IMG/VR virus record: IMGVR_UViG_3300027742_000016
Coordinates: 1-42,754 of that record
From: a virus
Reading direction: 5' to 3' (one strand)
Length of the DNA: 42,754 nt
The notes below the pieces were generated by a model. The model searched no databases. It saw nothing but the letters and a program-made list of their open reading frames with translations, and was not told the DNA's origin. Within the stretch, counting starts at the first letter, position 1, and every line of letters begins with the position of its first letter. Positions 21,132-30,689 of this stretch are shown one piece after another. Made by a program: the position numbers and the translations under genes.

Positions 21132-22271
21132 ATGACACCTACGAAGCAATATGAAAAGAAACTCATTACAGAATATAACCGGGCAAAAGAGACGCTCGTA
21201 TCCAGATTCTCTATGCCGTTGGAGAAAAAGGAAGCAAGAGAAACCCTAGACGCTACGCTTTTGTTGTGCAGTACCGAACAAGCAAAGATAATCTTAAAAG
21301 AACTCCCGGCGGAATTTCAAGCAGGGTTATACATAGAAAGCGATTATCTCTCTCGTAAAGTCCCTATGTATGTAACCACGGATTTTTCTCGCATTTCAAA
21401 GACACATCTTAACAGGATAACAAAAAATACGATAGGGGATATAGGTGGCTTTAACGATGAGTTGGCAAATAATCTTAAATGGAAATATGATGGACTGGTG
21501 ATGGATAACGAGCTTGTCAATTCACTAGAAAAGCATGGCTGGTCTAAGAACGCCGAGAAGCGGATGCTTAAAGCGGGATTTGATAAGGAAGTTATTGGGC
21601 TCGTGAAACATCAGACAACTTCACATAAAATGATACAGATACTTGAAACGCAAGGAATCAAAGGCGGAATGCACCCTAACGATGTAGCTAAGCTGTTACA
21701 GCCGCATATTCGTAATGTCTTCGGAAAAGAAGGAGTGGAAATAAGCAACATCGGGAAATTACGAAGGGAATTAATGGTAAATGCAAAGGGAGAATATTGG
21801 TGGCGAGAGATCAAAGTAACCCGCCCGTATCATTCAACAGTGCAGAATTATGCAGATGTTATTTCTCGGTCGTCCATGTTAGAAACACATAATGCTGGGA
21901 GGCTGGAAAGTTTACGAGAATCGGGGTTAGTGGAAAAATACAGATTTATTTGTAACCAAACAGCCAACTCATGTAGCACCTGTCTGGGTATGCACGGATT
22001 GATTGTCGATCCTTCAGATGTAACGCCACCGATTCATCCACGGTGTAGTTGTCGTCTTGCTCCTGTTTGGAAGAAAAGCACAGGACTTAAAAATCATTCT
22101 GAAAAATTCTATTCCAATCAACGAGATACTGCATTATTTAAACGCTACAAACTACAAGAATACAACAAAACGCATGAAACGAAATTGATAAACGAGAACT
22201 TCTTACCGCCTGTTGGAGAAGTCCCTAAAGGCAGTGAGATGGCAGCGATTAGAGAAGCGATATTAGGATGA
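21132..22271 (+). CDS. Mu F-like minor head / head morphogenesis protein (379 aa)
   Basis: Helical N-terminal two thirds and the diagnostic C-terminal Mu F motif: ISRSSMLETHNAGRLESLRE, then CSTCLGMHG (about 281-289) and PPIHPRCSCRLAP (about 297-309), giving a zinc-binding Cys/His set. It follows the portal gene after the inserted endonucleases, as usual for phage heads. Acts in capsid assembly or DNA ejection on the inside of the portal vertex. Confidence 0.9.
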   Translation: MTPTKQYEKKLITEYNRAKETLVSRFSMPLEKKEARETLDATLLLCSTEQAKIILKELPAEFQAGLYIESDYLSRKVPMYVTTDFSRISKTHLNRITKNTIGDIGGFNDELANNLKWKYDGLVMDNELVNSLEKHGWSKNAEKRMLKAGFDKEVIGLVKHQTTSHKMIQILETQGIKGGMHPNDVAKLLQPHIRNVFGKEGVEISNIGKLRRELMVNAKGEYWWREIKVTRPYHSTVQNYADVISRSSMLETHNAGRLESLRESGLVEKYRFICNQTANSCSTCLGMHGLIVDPSDVTPPIHPRCSCRLAPVWKKSTGLKNHSEKFYSNQRDTALFKRYKLQEYNKTHETKLINENFLPPVGEVPKGSEMAAIREAILG

Positions 22272-22308
22272 AGCTTTATATTGTCTAAGTTAAAAGGATA
22301 TTTATAGC

Positions 22309-22728
22309 ATGCCACAAACGACCATCCGAGTGGAAGATTGCACGAATATTCCAGGGAAGATGCGTGATATTATAGAAGGCGCTAAAAAAGGTGTGCGTGA
22401 AGCGACTGAATCCGGAATCGAATTTATAAAATCAGATATTTTTGAAAATCAGAAGTTTGTAGGAAGCGAATACTATCCTGATGTGAAAGAAACCACAAAA
22501 CGAATAAAAGCAATAAAAGGTAAGGAACTTGTTGGTGTGGACACCGGCAACTTAAAATCCTCTTTTGACAGCGAATATGAACACGGTGGATTAACGGGAA
22601 TCATAACCGGCGGCGGTCCCGGATACGGAAAATTCTTAGAACGCTGGCAAATTGACGCGCTATTTCTGAAGGAGCGCGGCGAGGAGACAAGACGAATCAT
22701 AAAAAGAGAAATAAAGAAAAACATATAG
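22309..22728 (+). CDS. Neck / tail-completion protein, HK97 gp10-like (139 aa)
   Basis: The pattern of a helical N terminus, GVDTGNLKSSFDSEY, then a Gly-rich GIITGGGPGYGKFLERW, and a final basic helix is that of the gp10/virion-morphogenesis family which joins heads and tails. A weak promoter (GGATATTTATAG near 22292) precedes it. Confidence 0.7.
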   Translation: MPQTTIRVEDCTNIPGKMRDIIEGAKKGVREATESGIEFIKSDIFENQKFVGSEYYPDVKETTKRIKAIKGKELVGVDTGNLKSSFDSEYEHGGLTGIITGGGPGYGKFLERWQIDALFLKERGEETRRIIKREIKKNI

Positions 22729-22750
22729 AGAAAGAATATTAAGAAAAATT

Positions 22751-22939
22751 ATGATAGAAGAAGAAGACTTCAAAGGAAGCTGGCACGTAAAATGGCGAGA
22801 GCACAACCCAGTAAGCTGGTTCTTATGCTGGCTGTTTGAACAGAACTATGCTCGGATGCCTACGTTTTTCTTTTATGTGCATGACTGGTTCTGCCCAGGA
22901 TACCGAGAAGTAAAAGAGATGGCGAATAAAGAAAAGTAA
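22751..22939 (+). CDS. Hypothetical aromatic-rich protein (62 aa)
   Basis: Trp/Phe/Tyr-rich (NPVSWFLCWLFEQNYARMP, FFFYVHDWFC), perhaps membrane-peripheral. No recognised family. The stop overlaps the start of the next TATA region. Confidence 0.5.
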   Translation: MIEEEDFKGSWHVKWREHNPVSWFLCWLFEQNYARMPTFFFYVHDWFCPGYREVKEMANKEK

Positions 22940-23008
22940 ACATTTATATACTTTCCGCATCCTATAAACAAATCATTATGCCAAACCGTTTAAGGAGGCT
23001 GAATTAAT
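22939..23008 (+). promoter_or_regulatory. Promoter and short upstream ORF for the RHH gene at 23009
   Basis: AAACATTTATATAC (22938-22951) is the TATA element. An ATG at 22978 opens a nine-residue ORF (MPNRLRRLN) that contains the AGGAGG (22993-22998) serving the TTG start at 23009, so translation of the mini-ORF and of the RHH gene may be linked. Confidence 0.5.
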
Positions 23009-23356
23009 TTGAGACCCCGGAGCGATAACAGGCAAGGGCGCAATAATTGCATCTCAGGAAGAATCCCTGATAATATTGACGAGCTCATTGACATGTTGGT
23101 GGAGAAGGAAGGCATTTCACGCAGTCAAATTGTCTACGAGGCACTTAGCGAATACGTAGAAAAGAAAACACAGGGCAACTTTATCATAGATGATTACACA
23201 AGAGAAATCTTGGAAACCAACGAATTCTTTATTATCAAACGCGATGAAGATGAAGACGGTATGCTGGTCGGTTCAGTACGCGGTCATTGTGCGAAGGGCA
23301 AGATGATAAGCGAACTGATAGTGAATTTAAAAGAGGAGATAGAGAAAGAGTTGTAA
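23009..23356 (+). CDS. RHH (CopG-like) regulator (115 aa), TTG start
   Basis: Residues ~13-52 (NCISGRIPDNIDELIDMLV, then ISRSQIVYEALSEYVEKK) form a CopG-type ribbon-helix-helix. The C-terminal part is alpha/beta and acidic. TTG start supported by AGGAGG 10 nt upstream. It lies directly before late promoter 2, making it a candidate controller of capsid gene expression; this is inference. Confidence 0.7.
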   Translation: MRPRSDNRQGRNNCISGRIPDNIDELIDMLVEKEGISRSQIVYEALSEYVEKKTQGNFIIDDYTREILETNEFFIIKRDEDEDGMLVGSVRGHCAKGKMISELIVNLKEEIEKEL

Positions 23357-23372
23357 ACGTCCTTTATATATA
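23351..23372 (+). promoter_or_regulatory. Late-type promoter 2 (protease/capsid operon)
   Basis: TTGTAAACGT (23351-23360) then TTTATATA (23363-23370); the motif starts 44 nt before the ATG at 23395, the same distance as at the portal gene. It overlaps the stop codon of the RHH gene. Confidence 0.75.
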
Positions 23373-23394
23373 GTTCCCTCACCGACTTTAAATT

Positions 23395-25125
23395 ATGCCT
23401 TACAAATCTATAGAAGCAGCGAAGAAAGGAAACTTCTCGACAATCGCAGATAAGATACCTTTGACACTTTCACAAGTGAATCATTTAGCTCGAATTTACG
23501 ATGCGATAAAGAAAGCAGGCAGTGCGGACAATCCAATGGCAGTTGCATGGACGCAGTGGAAAGAGCTATACAAGAAAGAAAAGGATAAGTGGGTATTGAA
23601 AGAAGGTAAGAAGGCAGTATCTGATGCCATCACACCACAGCCAAATGAAAATGGTTGGATCCCTGTGGCGAGAGTTGGGCAGGTAGTGAAGGTGACAGAT
23701 GCTAAAAACAATCCGGACATTCCCGATGTTGTCTATCCCACTGCAGAAGGGTTTAAGAAGGCAGTAGAACTGTTTAAAGGATTGGGAGAAAAGGGATATG
23801 TTGGCAAAAATCATTCAGAGATTCTAAAGGGATTAGAAGTAATCGATCAAAAGTTTGAATATCCTTTCCTATATGCGAAATTCAATGCAGAAGGAGCAGA
23901 GACAATAAAAAATCCGAACTCAACAGGTAGAAGTATAGACGGCACGATTTTTGGTGTCGAAGGTCATCTGCTTACAGATTTCTACGTTCCAGGTGTTTCG
24001 GTATTGTACGAACCGCATACCCCGGCATGCACACCACAGATGGGTTGTGCCAGCGTCATCCAAGAAAACGCCGATAATTCAAAAAGTGATTTTGATATTG
24101 TAGTGCTAAACAACAGAGGAGAACTCATAAAAATTCGTGATGTTAATCTACGTTTAGATAAAGACGAGATGAAAAATGAGAACATTCTTAAAAAGCAATT
24201 ACTTGCGGAAGTGGCTTATTTAGAACCACAAACAACTTACAGCTTCTATAAACACGATCCGAAATTAAGGATGGGGGACATTATACCAGAAGGAATAAAA
24301 CCACTTCACACTATCCAAGTTGCTATATCAGCAAAACCCAAAACCGCTTCGATTGACGCTGCATGGGATTTCAAGGCTAAGGACTACACGCAAGAACAGT
24401 TAGAAAACGCGTGTGCCTATGTAGATACGAGCAACCCAAAAGGCGAACATGTGAAGAGTGACTGCAAACTGCCATACAAGACGGCAGATGGCACGATTGT
24501 CTGGAATGGGGTTCATACAGCAATGGCAGCACTATTAGGGGCAAGAGGCGGAGTTAATATTCCAACTAAAGACCGAAAGATGGTCTATAACAAATTGGTG
24601 GCGGCATACAAACTATTCGATAAGGAGCCGCCGGAATACCATGGAGGTGGTATAAAGAGTATGGGAGAAACAGAAGAGCCTGTCACCTATACGGGTGAGC
24701 AGACAAAGGAGATGATTGCTTCCGCAGTTGCAGAAATCACTGAAAAACTTGATAATGCACATGCGGTAGAAATCACGAATTTAGAGAAGGCAAACGAAAC
24801 GAAGATACAGGAACTGGGAACAGAGAACGAGAAGACAGTAAAGGAAGCAGAAGAGGCAGCGTTTAAGCGAGCGCAGGCACGAGCAACGTTCATGCAGAAG
24901 TTCGGATTGAAAGACGACAGCGAGGTACTGAAGAAATACGATGAGGTGAAGACGGTGGAAGACATGCAGAACCTGGTAAACTCAATGGAAATACCGATGG
25001 CGGCAAACGCGGCAGCGGGTATAAGTTCGACGAGTGGTGGATCGACAAACGAAGAAAACGAGATAGTAGAACGACTGGCTAAATTACACATACCCAGTAT
25101 AGAGTTCTTAGGAGGTAAGGAATAA
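23395..25125 (+). CDS. Capsid maturation protease/scaffold-type protein (576 aa)
   Basis: Multi-domain. Residues ~1-60 resemble small phage [19 protein letters not shown] modules with an [11 protein letters not shown] tail. Residues ~80-250 form a beta-rich protease-like core ([33 protein letters not shown]). Residues ~330-415 carry the DCKLPY ... [14 protein letters not shown] module found in phage head-maturation proteins. Residues ~430-520 form a coiled-coil scaffold. First gene of the capsid operon, 1 nt before the decoration gene. The catalytic triad is not certain; a scaffold with fused protease is the best reading. Confidence 0.7.
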   Translation: MPYKSIEAAKKGNFSTIADKIPLTLSQVNHLARIYDAIKKAGSADNPMAVAWTQWKELYKKEKDKWVLKEGKKAVSDAITPQPNENGWIPVARVGQVVKVTDAKNNPDIPDVVYPTAEGFKKAVELFKGLGEKGYVGKNHSEILKGLEVIDQKFEYPFLYAKFNAEGAETIKNPNSTGRSIDGTIFGVEGHLLTDFYVPGVSVLYEPHTPACTPQMGCASVIQENADNSKSDFDIVVLNNRGELIKIRDVNLRLDKDEMKNENILKKQLLAEVAYLEPQTTYSFYKHDPKLRMGDIIPEGIKPLHTIQVAISAKPKTASIDAAWDFKAKDYTQEQLENACAYVDTSNPKGEHVKSDCKLPYKTADGTIVWNGVHTAMAALLGARGGVNIPTKDRKMVYNKLVAAYKLFDKEPPEYHGGGIKSMGETEEPVTYTGEQTKEMIASAVAEITEKLDNAHAVEITNLEKANETKIQELGTENEKTVKEAEEAAFKRAQARATFMQKFGLKDDSEVLKKYDEVKTVEDMQNLVNSMEIPMAANAAAGISSTSGGSTNEENEIVERLAKLHIPSIEFLGGKE

Positions 25126-25126
25126 A

Positions 25127-25498
25127 ATGGCAGTAGGAGACATAAAAGACGAAAGAGCAATAGTAGTTGTAGTGACACTCGGCGATACGGTAACAAAGGG
25201 GCAGGTAATACATAAAGAATCAGATAGCAAGTGGGATCCTGGAACACTTGCCGCTACGGGTAATAAAGCAGTAGCATTGGAAAGCGGTATTTTAGATGAC
25301 GAGATAAGAGCGGTCATTTGGGGTGCCGTAGAAGTGACAAACGACGATACCACAGCATTGATAATAGGCGATACCGTAGGTGCGGGGACGGCAGGCGATG
25401 TCAGTGCGAACATAACGGCAGGGCAGGCTTTCGCAACGGCAATGGAAGCAATGGCTGCAGATGGAATTGGCACAGTATGGGTAGGGTTAGTAAGATAA
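25127..25498 (+). CDS. Capsid decoration protein, DUF2190-like (123 aa)
   Basis: All-beta, Gly/Ala/Thr-rich with GDTVTKGQVIHKESD, ATGNKAVALESG and DTVGAGTAGDVSANI, the pattern of DUF2190/decoration proteins that stabilise HK97-type shells. Lies between the protease/scaffold and the major capsid gene as expected. Confidence 0.75.
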   Translation: MAVGDIKDERAIVVVVTLGDTVTKGQVIHKESDSKWDPGTLAATGNKAVALESGILDDEIRAVIWGAVEVTNDDTTALIIGDTVGAGTAGDVSANITAGQAFATAMEAMAADGIGTVWVGLVR

Positions 25499-25520
25499 AA
25501 GGAGGTGAAAAGAATACAAA

Positions 25521-26366
25521 ATGCCAGGATTAATAACGGCTCTGGATATAAGTGGCTCATTAGACGCGAAGAATATCGTAATGGGCGTGCTGGAGAAAGG
25601 AGTGGAATTAAGCAATCTCATTTCAATAACGACACAGTGCCAGGCGCCCGAGCTAACAGGTACAATCACAATAGCATCCGGAGGGGCAGTAATAGAAGAC
25701 CTTGATGAATTAGAGTATAGCGATATTGAAAGTGGAGAGTTCACAAACGTTGATTTCTCACTGAAAAAGGATCGTGTAAAGCTTGTAGTATCTGATGAAT
25801 CAGGATACAAAAGCAAAGCAGGCGACCCATTAACGATACAGAAAACCGCAGCGGGCGCACAGCTTGGGAACGTTTTAGATAAGAAGATAATCAAAGCGCT
25901 GGAGACGACACCGCAAACGCACACAACGGCAGGGAAATGGGACACAATAACAAACAATCCACTTGCAGATATAGGATTGGCAGTAGACAATATCTTGCCT
26001 TATAAAGCGGACTTTGTGATTATGACGCCGGCGGTACATGCCAAATACCTCGCAAATAACTTCGTTAAAGACGTGGGACAGGGAAATCCCGCAGCGATGA
26101 AAGGTGCAGTGGCAAAAGTTCCGGGCGTGGACTTAGACATATTCATAAACTCGCAACTGACAGCGGCATCAATCATGGTCGGCAGTTCAACGGGTGTATG
26201 CGCTGCATTAGGTAATGGACCGGTAAGAGTACGCAACTGGGATGATGGTAGCATTGGTGCAAAAGTGTATCAGATGGATGTCTTCAGACAGGCAAAAGCG
26301 CCGATATTCCTAACGTCGGGAAACAAGAATATGTCAGCATACCAGATAACGGGAGTGATTACATAA
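25521..26366 (+). CDS. Major capsid protein, HK97 fold (281 aa)
   Basis: Preceded by a strong AGGAGGTGA (25500-25508). Length and order are those of a short HK97-type shell protein: an N-terminal helical arm (DAKNIVMGVLEKGVEL), E-loop strands, a long spine helix (AGAQLGNVLDKKIIKALE), a P-domain with VIMTPAVHAKYLANN and a C-terminal strand with AALGNGPVRVRNWDD. Likely the most abundant virion protein. Confidence 0.85.
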   Translation: MPGLITALDISGSLDAKNIVMGVLEKGVELSNLISITTQCQAPELTGTITIASGGAVIEDLDELEYSDIESGEFTNVDFSLKKDRVKLVVSDESGYKSKAGDPLTIQKTAAGAQLGNVLDKKIIKALETTPQTHTTAGKWDTITNNPLADIGLAVDNILPYKADFVIMTPAVHAKYLANNFVKDVGQGNPAAMKGAVAKVPGVDLDIFINSQLTAASIMVGSSTGVCAALGNGPVRVRNWDDGSIGAKVYQMDVFRQAKAPIFLTSGNKNMSAYQITGVIT

Positions 26367-26376
26367 AGGAAGGAAA

Positions 26377-26928
26377 GTGCCCGAAGCGAAAGTAACATTG
26401 GGAAGCGCAATAGCAAAGTATAATGCTGGCGAGCTTTCCTTTGAGAACTTTCAAAAGATAGTCGCGGAAAACGGCAATAAACTTGCCTTTTATGCTATAA
26501 ACAAAGAACGCAATCCACAATATCCGGAAGGCGACAACAGGTCACGAGTGGGATTCACATATAATCCCTCCGAGCATCCCAAAGGCAGATTCTTCCAGAG
26601 CATAACGAAGAAAGCGATTTTAGCAGCCATTCACTTTGCGCATAATGCGATGTGCGACAAATATGACAAAGACATCTTCATTTATGACGACAGCAGGTTA
26701 AATGAGATAGACGAGTTCATGCGAACGTATATCAGCGAAAAATTCAAACATGCATATCCCTACAAGCACGACTTCATGCTGCAAATTCTTGACATAGTGT
26801 TAGGACTGGCAAAGGAAGACATCTATTATCGGGCACGCCTATTCGACGTGATAAACGAATTCCGAGAAGAGTATCCGAAGAAAATCATATTGACAGAAAC
26901 GGAGAAAGAGAATATAGATAAAAACTAA
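26377..26928 (+). CDS. Hypothetical virion-region protein (183 aa), GTG start
   Basis: GTG start at 26377 behind AAGGAAGG. Mostly helical, with ERNPQYPEGDNRSRVGF and a helical C-terminal domain rich in Tyr and Asp. No motif recognised. Right after the capsid gene; possibly a head-closure or structural accessory protein. Confidence 0.6.
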   Translation: MPEAKVTLGSAIAKYNAGELSFENFQKIVAENGNKLAFYAINKERNPQYPEGDNRSRVGFTYNPSEHPKGRFFQSITKKAILAAIHFAHNAMCDKYDKDIFIYDDSRLNEIDEFMRTYISEKFKHAYPYKHDFMLQILDIVLGLAKEDIYYRARLFDVINEFREEYPKKIILTETEKENIDKN

Positions 26929-26929
26929 A

Positions 26930-27196
26930 ATGCCCTTATCCGAAGAACAACTTGAAGATATGTATAAAAAGACATTAGAATCATCTGCCATCCTTACTCT
27001 TGTACGAGAGCAATTAGAGAGCGGGAATAAAAACTTGGGAGAACAGGAAAAAAGGATTAATAAGATAGAAAAAGAGCAATCACTGCTGAAAGGCAAAATA
27101 GGCGCTTTCATCATTTTTCTTACGCTTTGCGGGACTATAATAATTCAAGGGTTCGGATGGATATTAGCACATCTTTGGACTTCTAAAGGGACATAA
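26930..27196 (+). CDS. Holin-like protein, XhlA-like topology (88 aa)
   Basis: Residues ~5-60 form a coiled coil (LESGNKNLGEQEKRINKIEK) and residues ~62-82 one membrane span (IGAFIIFLTLCGTIIIQGFG). This is the layout of hemolysin XhlA-type lysis accessory proteins. Alternative: a membrane anchor for virion assembly. No endolysin gene is recognisable nearby. Confidence 0.6.
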   Translation: MPLSEEQLEDMYKKTLESSAILTLVREQLESGNKNLGEQEKRINKIEKEQSLLKGKIGAFIIFLTLCGTIIIQGFGWILAHLWTSKGT

Positions 27197-27199
27197 AAG

Positions 27200-27937
27200 A
27201 TGACCGATACGGAAATCAGAGTTTTGGATCAGGCATCAGGTGAATTTGTACGCACGATAGAACGTACTGTGAATAGTGTCGCGGTGAATATGCAGGGTTT
27301 AGTGAAGTTCCGAGGCGCGATACAGCAGTGGCTCACGCTCTACGCACAGCATATTGGCGACGATACAATTACCTTGCCTTATCAAGCGAAATCGGACGAA
27401 TCAGAAGCCTCATCAACTACACAGAAACAGGTGCTAACGCGCAGACCTATGCCTTCTGATTTGGAGGGCGTTGTTAATTCTATTGAGAAGACCACGCAAG
27501 CCACAACCGATAATACGGTTGTCATCAGCGGGATGCGATTTTTCCTTGATGAGAAGCTGCTTGAAACTTTACAACTGAATGGCACTGTCAGATTTAGAGT
27601 CACTCTCGCAGTTAAGACAAATAATGCGGCAGCAACGGCATATCTTCAAAAGGTCGTGTTTTCAGTTCGGAAGCTTACGGGAAATGATACTTACACTACA
27701 TTGGGCACGAAAACGGTCACGGTGAACATTTCAAATGCAACCACGACTTATGTAGAGAAGAGCGTTATCGGTATCGTTGATTTGTCAGGACAGACACTTT
27801 TGACTGGTGAGAAGCTGGTCTTAGAGATTACCACCAATGGCAAGATAACCAATGCCACTTATATCTGCACACATCGCCTTTCCTATGATGCTAGCACATC
27901 GAAAACATTTGTTGAAATATCAGTGGAGGAAGATTAA
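27200..27937 (+). CDS. Beta-rich virion/fibre protein (245 aa), related to 39357
   Basis: Long beta-sandwich C-terminal domain: TAYLQKVVFSVRKL ... GEKLVLEITTNGKI ... FVEISVEED. The protein at 39357 has the same order (TAYLEKIMATLKAI ... NERILLEIALYGKV ... IYIDIPVV), so they share a fold and probably a baseplate or fibre role. No catalytic motif. Confidence 0.6.
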   Translation: MTDTEIRVLDQASGEFVRTIERTVNSVAVNMQGLVKFRGAIQQWLTLYAQHIGDDTITLPYQAKSDESEASSTTQKQVLTRRPMPSDLEGVVNSIEKTTQATTDNTVVISGMRFFLDEKLLETLQLNGTVRFRVTLAVKTNNAAATAYLQKVVFSVRKLTGNDTYTTLGTKTVTVNISNATTTYVEKSVIGIVDLSGQTLLTGEKLVLEITTNGKITNATYICTHRLSYDASTSKTFVEISVEED

Positions 27938-27948
27938 ACATAGGAAAA

Positions 27949-28839
27949 ATGAGCTTCGCTATCCAAGATCATTTCGCCGATCCTATCCTGGATGATATGC
28001 TTAGCCGAGAGGTTATTGTTGATAACCGCAGCAATAGCAACGAACTTGAGGATTATCAGGTCAGCCTTGAAATAGATGAGAAGCAACTGTTTTTCGAGGT
28101 GCAGGATGGCTTGCGGTTCGTTGATGAGAATTTACAAATCATAGATCACTGGAATGAATCCTTTCCTGATAAGGAATGGATTGAAGTGCCAAAGATACCT
28201 TCTTCTGCAATCTGCGCTTTAAGAATGCTCGACGGTGATGCGAGTTCTGCGAGCAATGGAACGAATACGTTTTTGTTCTTTGATGATTTTCCAGGAAGCA
28301 GCATAGACACATCAAAATGGTCAGTTACTGGAAACGGAATTAGTGTTTCTGGAAGTATTGTTACTCTAACTACATCCAGTACAAACACCCAAAATCGCTT
28401 AACTTCGCTTACAGACTGGTCAAAAAATAATAGTTCAAGTCTCCGAGCGCGTTTAAAAACTCAATATTCCGGAGCAACAAATCGAGGTGAACAAACTTTT
28501 GGTGCAAGTGATAATACTTACTATATAACAGCAGAATATAATCACAGACACTCTCAATACAGTGGTAAATATTATAGTAATTATAATGGTGATGGTTTCT
28601 CAAATATAGTTGGCTGGGCAGCAGACACATGGAAAATTCAAGAACTCAAACGACCTGGTTTAGCTCGATGGACAGTCAACGATGCTAACCAAGTAAATCA
28701 CTCAAGCTACTATCCAACAAATGACTATCCTATTTGGATAAGAGCTGATTATAATACTAATCCTGCAACCATGTGGGTTGATTGGATTCTCATCCGCAAA
28801 TACGCCTCAACTGAGCCTCTTACATATATAGGTATGTGA
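27949..28839 (+). CDS. DUF2341/concanavalin-lectin-like adhesin, copy 2 (296 aa)
   Basis: Full DUF2341 start (VIVDNRSNSNELEDYQVSLE ... FVDENLQIIDHW ... WIEVPKIP) followed by SSASNG and the lectin-like FFDDF...SKWSV domain. DNA from 28243 to 28818 matches 1376-1950 closely on both flanks but not in the centre (protein around SDNTYYITAEYNH), which points to a variable ligand-binding face. It lies next to other fibre genes and probably binds host surface glycans. Confidence 0.7.
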   Translation: MSFAIQDHFADPILDDMLSREVIVDNRSNSNELEDYQVSLEIDEKQLFFEVQDGLRFVDENLQIIDHWNESFPDKEWIEVPKIPSSAICALRMLDGDASSASNGTNTFLFFDDFPGSSIDTSKWSVTGNGISVSGSIVTLTTSSTNTQNRLTSLTDWSKNNSSSLRARLKTQYSGATNRGEQTFGASDNTYYITAEYNHRHSQYSGKYYSNYNGDGFSNIVGWAADTWKIQELKRPGLARWTVNDANQVNHSSYYPTNDYPIWIRADYNTNPATMWVDWILIRKYASTEPLTYIGM

Positions 28840-28848
28840 AGAAAGAGA

Positions 28849-28968
28849 ATGACACTAACACTTCTGTTCAATCAGGAAGAAGCCGTTGCAGAATATATCC
28901 CATATCCGCATTTCTCGGATACAGAGGGCGGCATTTCGCAGGATAAAAAGGGAGGCATAGCACGTTAA
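28849..28968 (+). CDS. Hypothetical peptide (39 aa)
   Basis: Short, with PYPHFSDTEGGISQDKKGG; starts 9 nt after the adhesin stop and ends 1 nt before the fibre gene. Weak coding support beyond spacing. Confidence 0.4.
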   Translation: MTLTLLFNQEEAVAEYIPYPHFSDTEGGISQDKKGGIAR

Positions 28969-28969
28969 A

Positions 28970-30199
28970 ATGCAAGTGAAAATAGGAAGCACAGATCAGA
29001 CAGTATACTTCCACTTAAGAGCTTCAGCAGACGGCACATCAAAGACTGGCTTAGCTTATAATTCCGCAGGCGCAATCGCATCTTACATCCGCACTCGTGG
29101 TACTCGTACCGCAATAGCACTCGTGACTTTAGTCGCTGCAGATTCCGACCATTCTGACGGTGGCTTTATAGAGGTCGACGGCACAAATGCAAAAGGGCTT
29201 TACCGGCTGGACATACCAGACGCCGCATTCGCTTCTGGCGTAGATGAAGTTATTATTCATATCGGATTCACAGATGTATTTGAGGAATCGCTTGCTGTCG
29301 AACTCGTAGATGAACGCCCAGGCAATCTCAAGGACGATGCAATTACCGCCGCGAAGATAGCCGCAGATGCCATTGGGGCTTCTGAATTTACTCAGGCAGC
29401 CGCAGATAAGGTATGGGGAACGACAGCAAGAATACTCACAGCGAATACTAATTTGAACGATCCAACAGCCGCGGTTATTTCCGATGCGGTCTGGAACGAA
29501 TTAATTGCTGATCATGTAGGCGCGGGATCATTTGGTGCAAAGAATCAAAAAGGCATCCCTTCTGAGACTATAGGCGATTATAAAGCAACCGGATTCTCGA
29601 CACATACAGCCGCAGATATATGGGGTGTTGAAACAAGAGCACTCACAGACAAAGCAGGGTTCGCACTATCCGCAGCAGCAATCACGGCAATATGGGATAA
29701 AGACATAAGCGCATATGCTGGAGCGGGCTATGCAGGCACATATCTCAAGACATTATATGACGACTGGCTCAATGGTGGTAGATTAGATCTTCTCTTAGAT
29801 GCTATTCCAACAACGGCGATGCGTGGCACGGATAACGCAGCCTTAGCGAGTGTTTGCACAGAAGCGCGACTTGTAGAATTAGCGGCGCCAAACTTGCCAA
29901 CAGACATAGATGCTATCCTCGCAGATACCGGAACAGATGGCGTGGTAATCGCAAGCGGAAGTAAAACCGGGTATGCACTATCGGCGGCAGGTATAGATTC
30001 AATATTAGATGAAGTAGTAGAAGGTACATTAACATTCAGACAGATACAGAGAATAGTATTAGCAACGCTCAGCGGCAAGTCCGCAGGCGGCGGTACGGCA
30101 ACCATAACCTTCCGAGATAATGCCGATAGTAAAAACAGAATAAGCGCGACCGTAGATGCAAACGGAAACAGGACAGCTATAACATTGGATGGAGCATAA
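28970..30199 (+). CDS. Tail-fibre/virion structural protein (409 aa)
   Basis: Begins with a beta domain (QVKIGSTDQTVYFHLR ... GLYRLDIPDAAFASG) widespread in phage structural proteins. An Ala-rich helical middle with repeated AAxxVW/IW units follows (AAADKVWGT, ADIWGVETRAL, AITAIWDKDIS), then a beta C terminus. Such layouts occur in long fibres with several stalk repeats. Adjacent to adhesin copy 2. Confidence 0.65.
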   Translation: MQVKIGSTDQTVYFHLRASADGTSKTGLAYNSAGAIASYIRTRGTRTAIALVTLVAADSDHSDGGFIEVDGTNAKGLYRLDIPDAAFASGVDEVIIHIGFTDVFEESLAVELVDERPGNLKDDAITAAKIAADAIGASEFTQAAADKVWGTTARILTANTNLNDPTAAVISDAVWNELIADHVGAGSFGAKNQKGIPSETIGDYKATGFSTHTAADIWGVETRALTDKAGFALSAAAITAIWDKDISAYAGAGYAGTYLKTLYDDWLNGGRLDLLLDAIPTTAMRGTDNAALASVCTEARLVELAAPNLPTDIDAILADTGTDGVVIASGSKTGYALSAAGIDSILDEVVEGTLTFRQIQRIVLATLSGKSAGGGTATITFRDNADSKNRISATVDANGNRTAITLDGA

Positions 30200-30201
30200 A
30201 A

Positions 30202-30396
30202 ATGACACTACTAACTGCAGGATACTGGCCAACAACATATTGGTCAGAGAACTATTGGAATGATGACTACTGGCAAGAATACGTAGAAGTACCGGCGGAG
30301 TTTTTACTCATAACGCTATCACACGGCAATCCGATTAACGTGACGCTATCACACGGCAATCCGATTAACGTGACGCTATCGCAGGAGGTGGCGTAA
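30202..30396 (+). CDS. Aromatic small structural protein with tandem repeat (64 aa)
   Basis: The N-terminal half is Trp/Tyr-rich (GYWPTTYWSENYWNDDYW); the C-terminal half repeats TLSHGNPINV twice plus a partial third unit. It overlaps the next gene by 1 nt (TAATG). Probably a minor fibre or sheath component. Confidence 0.5.
   Translation: MTLLTAGYWPTTYWSENYWNDDYWQEYVEVPAEFLLITLSHGNPINVTLSHGNPINVTLSQEVA
30313..30380 (+). repeat. 30-bp perfect tandem repeat inside 30202-30396
   Basis: Two identical 30-bp units (30313-30342, 30343-30372) and the first 8 bases of a third. They encode TLSHGNPINV. Exact identity means recent duplication or active length change. Confidence 0.95.
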
Positions 30397-30689
30397 TGGA
30401 AGATATAGAAAAATACTATCAAGGCGAAACGTTTCGACAGAAAGCACATGTCACGGACGCCGATGGTGCAGATGCAGATCCAAACACAATTAAGATAACG
30501 ATAGAAGACAGTGCGGGCACTAAGAAAGTTACTGCCACGGTAATGATGAAAGATACAAATAGTTATTATCATTACGATTATGGTATTCCGAGCGATGCAG
30601 AAATAGGCGAATGGACCACAGAAGTAAATGCAGAGAAGACACAGATAGCTATTGAGCATGACCGATTTATTGTTTTGGAGGCATTATAA
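30396..30689 (+). CDS. Small Ig-like virion protein (97 aa)
   Basis: Beta-sandwich pattern with FRQKAHVTDADGADADPNTI, SAGTKKVTATVMMK and EIGEWTTEVNA, a module often found next to connector genes in tailed viruses. Overlaps the next gene by 1 nt (TAATG). Likely structural. Confidence 0.55.
   Translation: MEDIEKYYQGETFRQKAHVTDADGADADPNTIKITIEDSAGTKKVTATVMMKDTNSYYHYDYGIPSDAEIGEWTTEVNAEKTQIAIEHDRFIVLEAL

Noticed and set aside
1376-28818. Diversity-generating retroelement explaining the variable core of the adhesin pair
   Set aside because: No reverse transcriptase gene is present and the differences between copies are not limited to template adenines.
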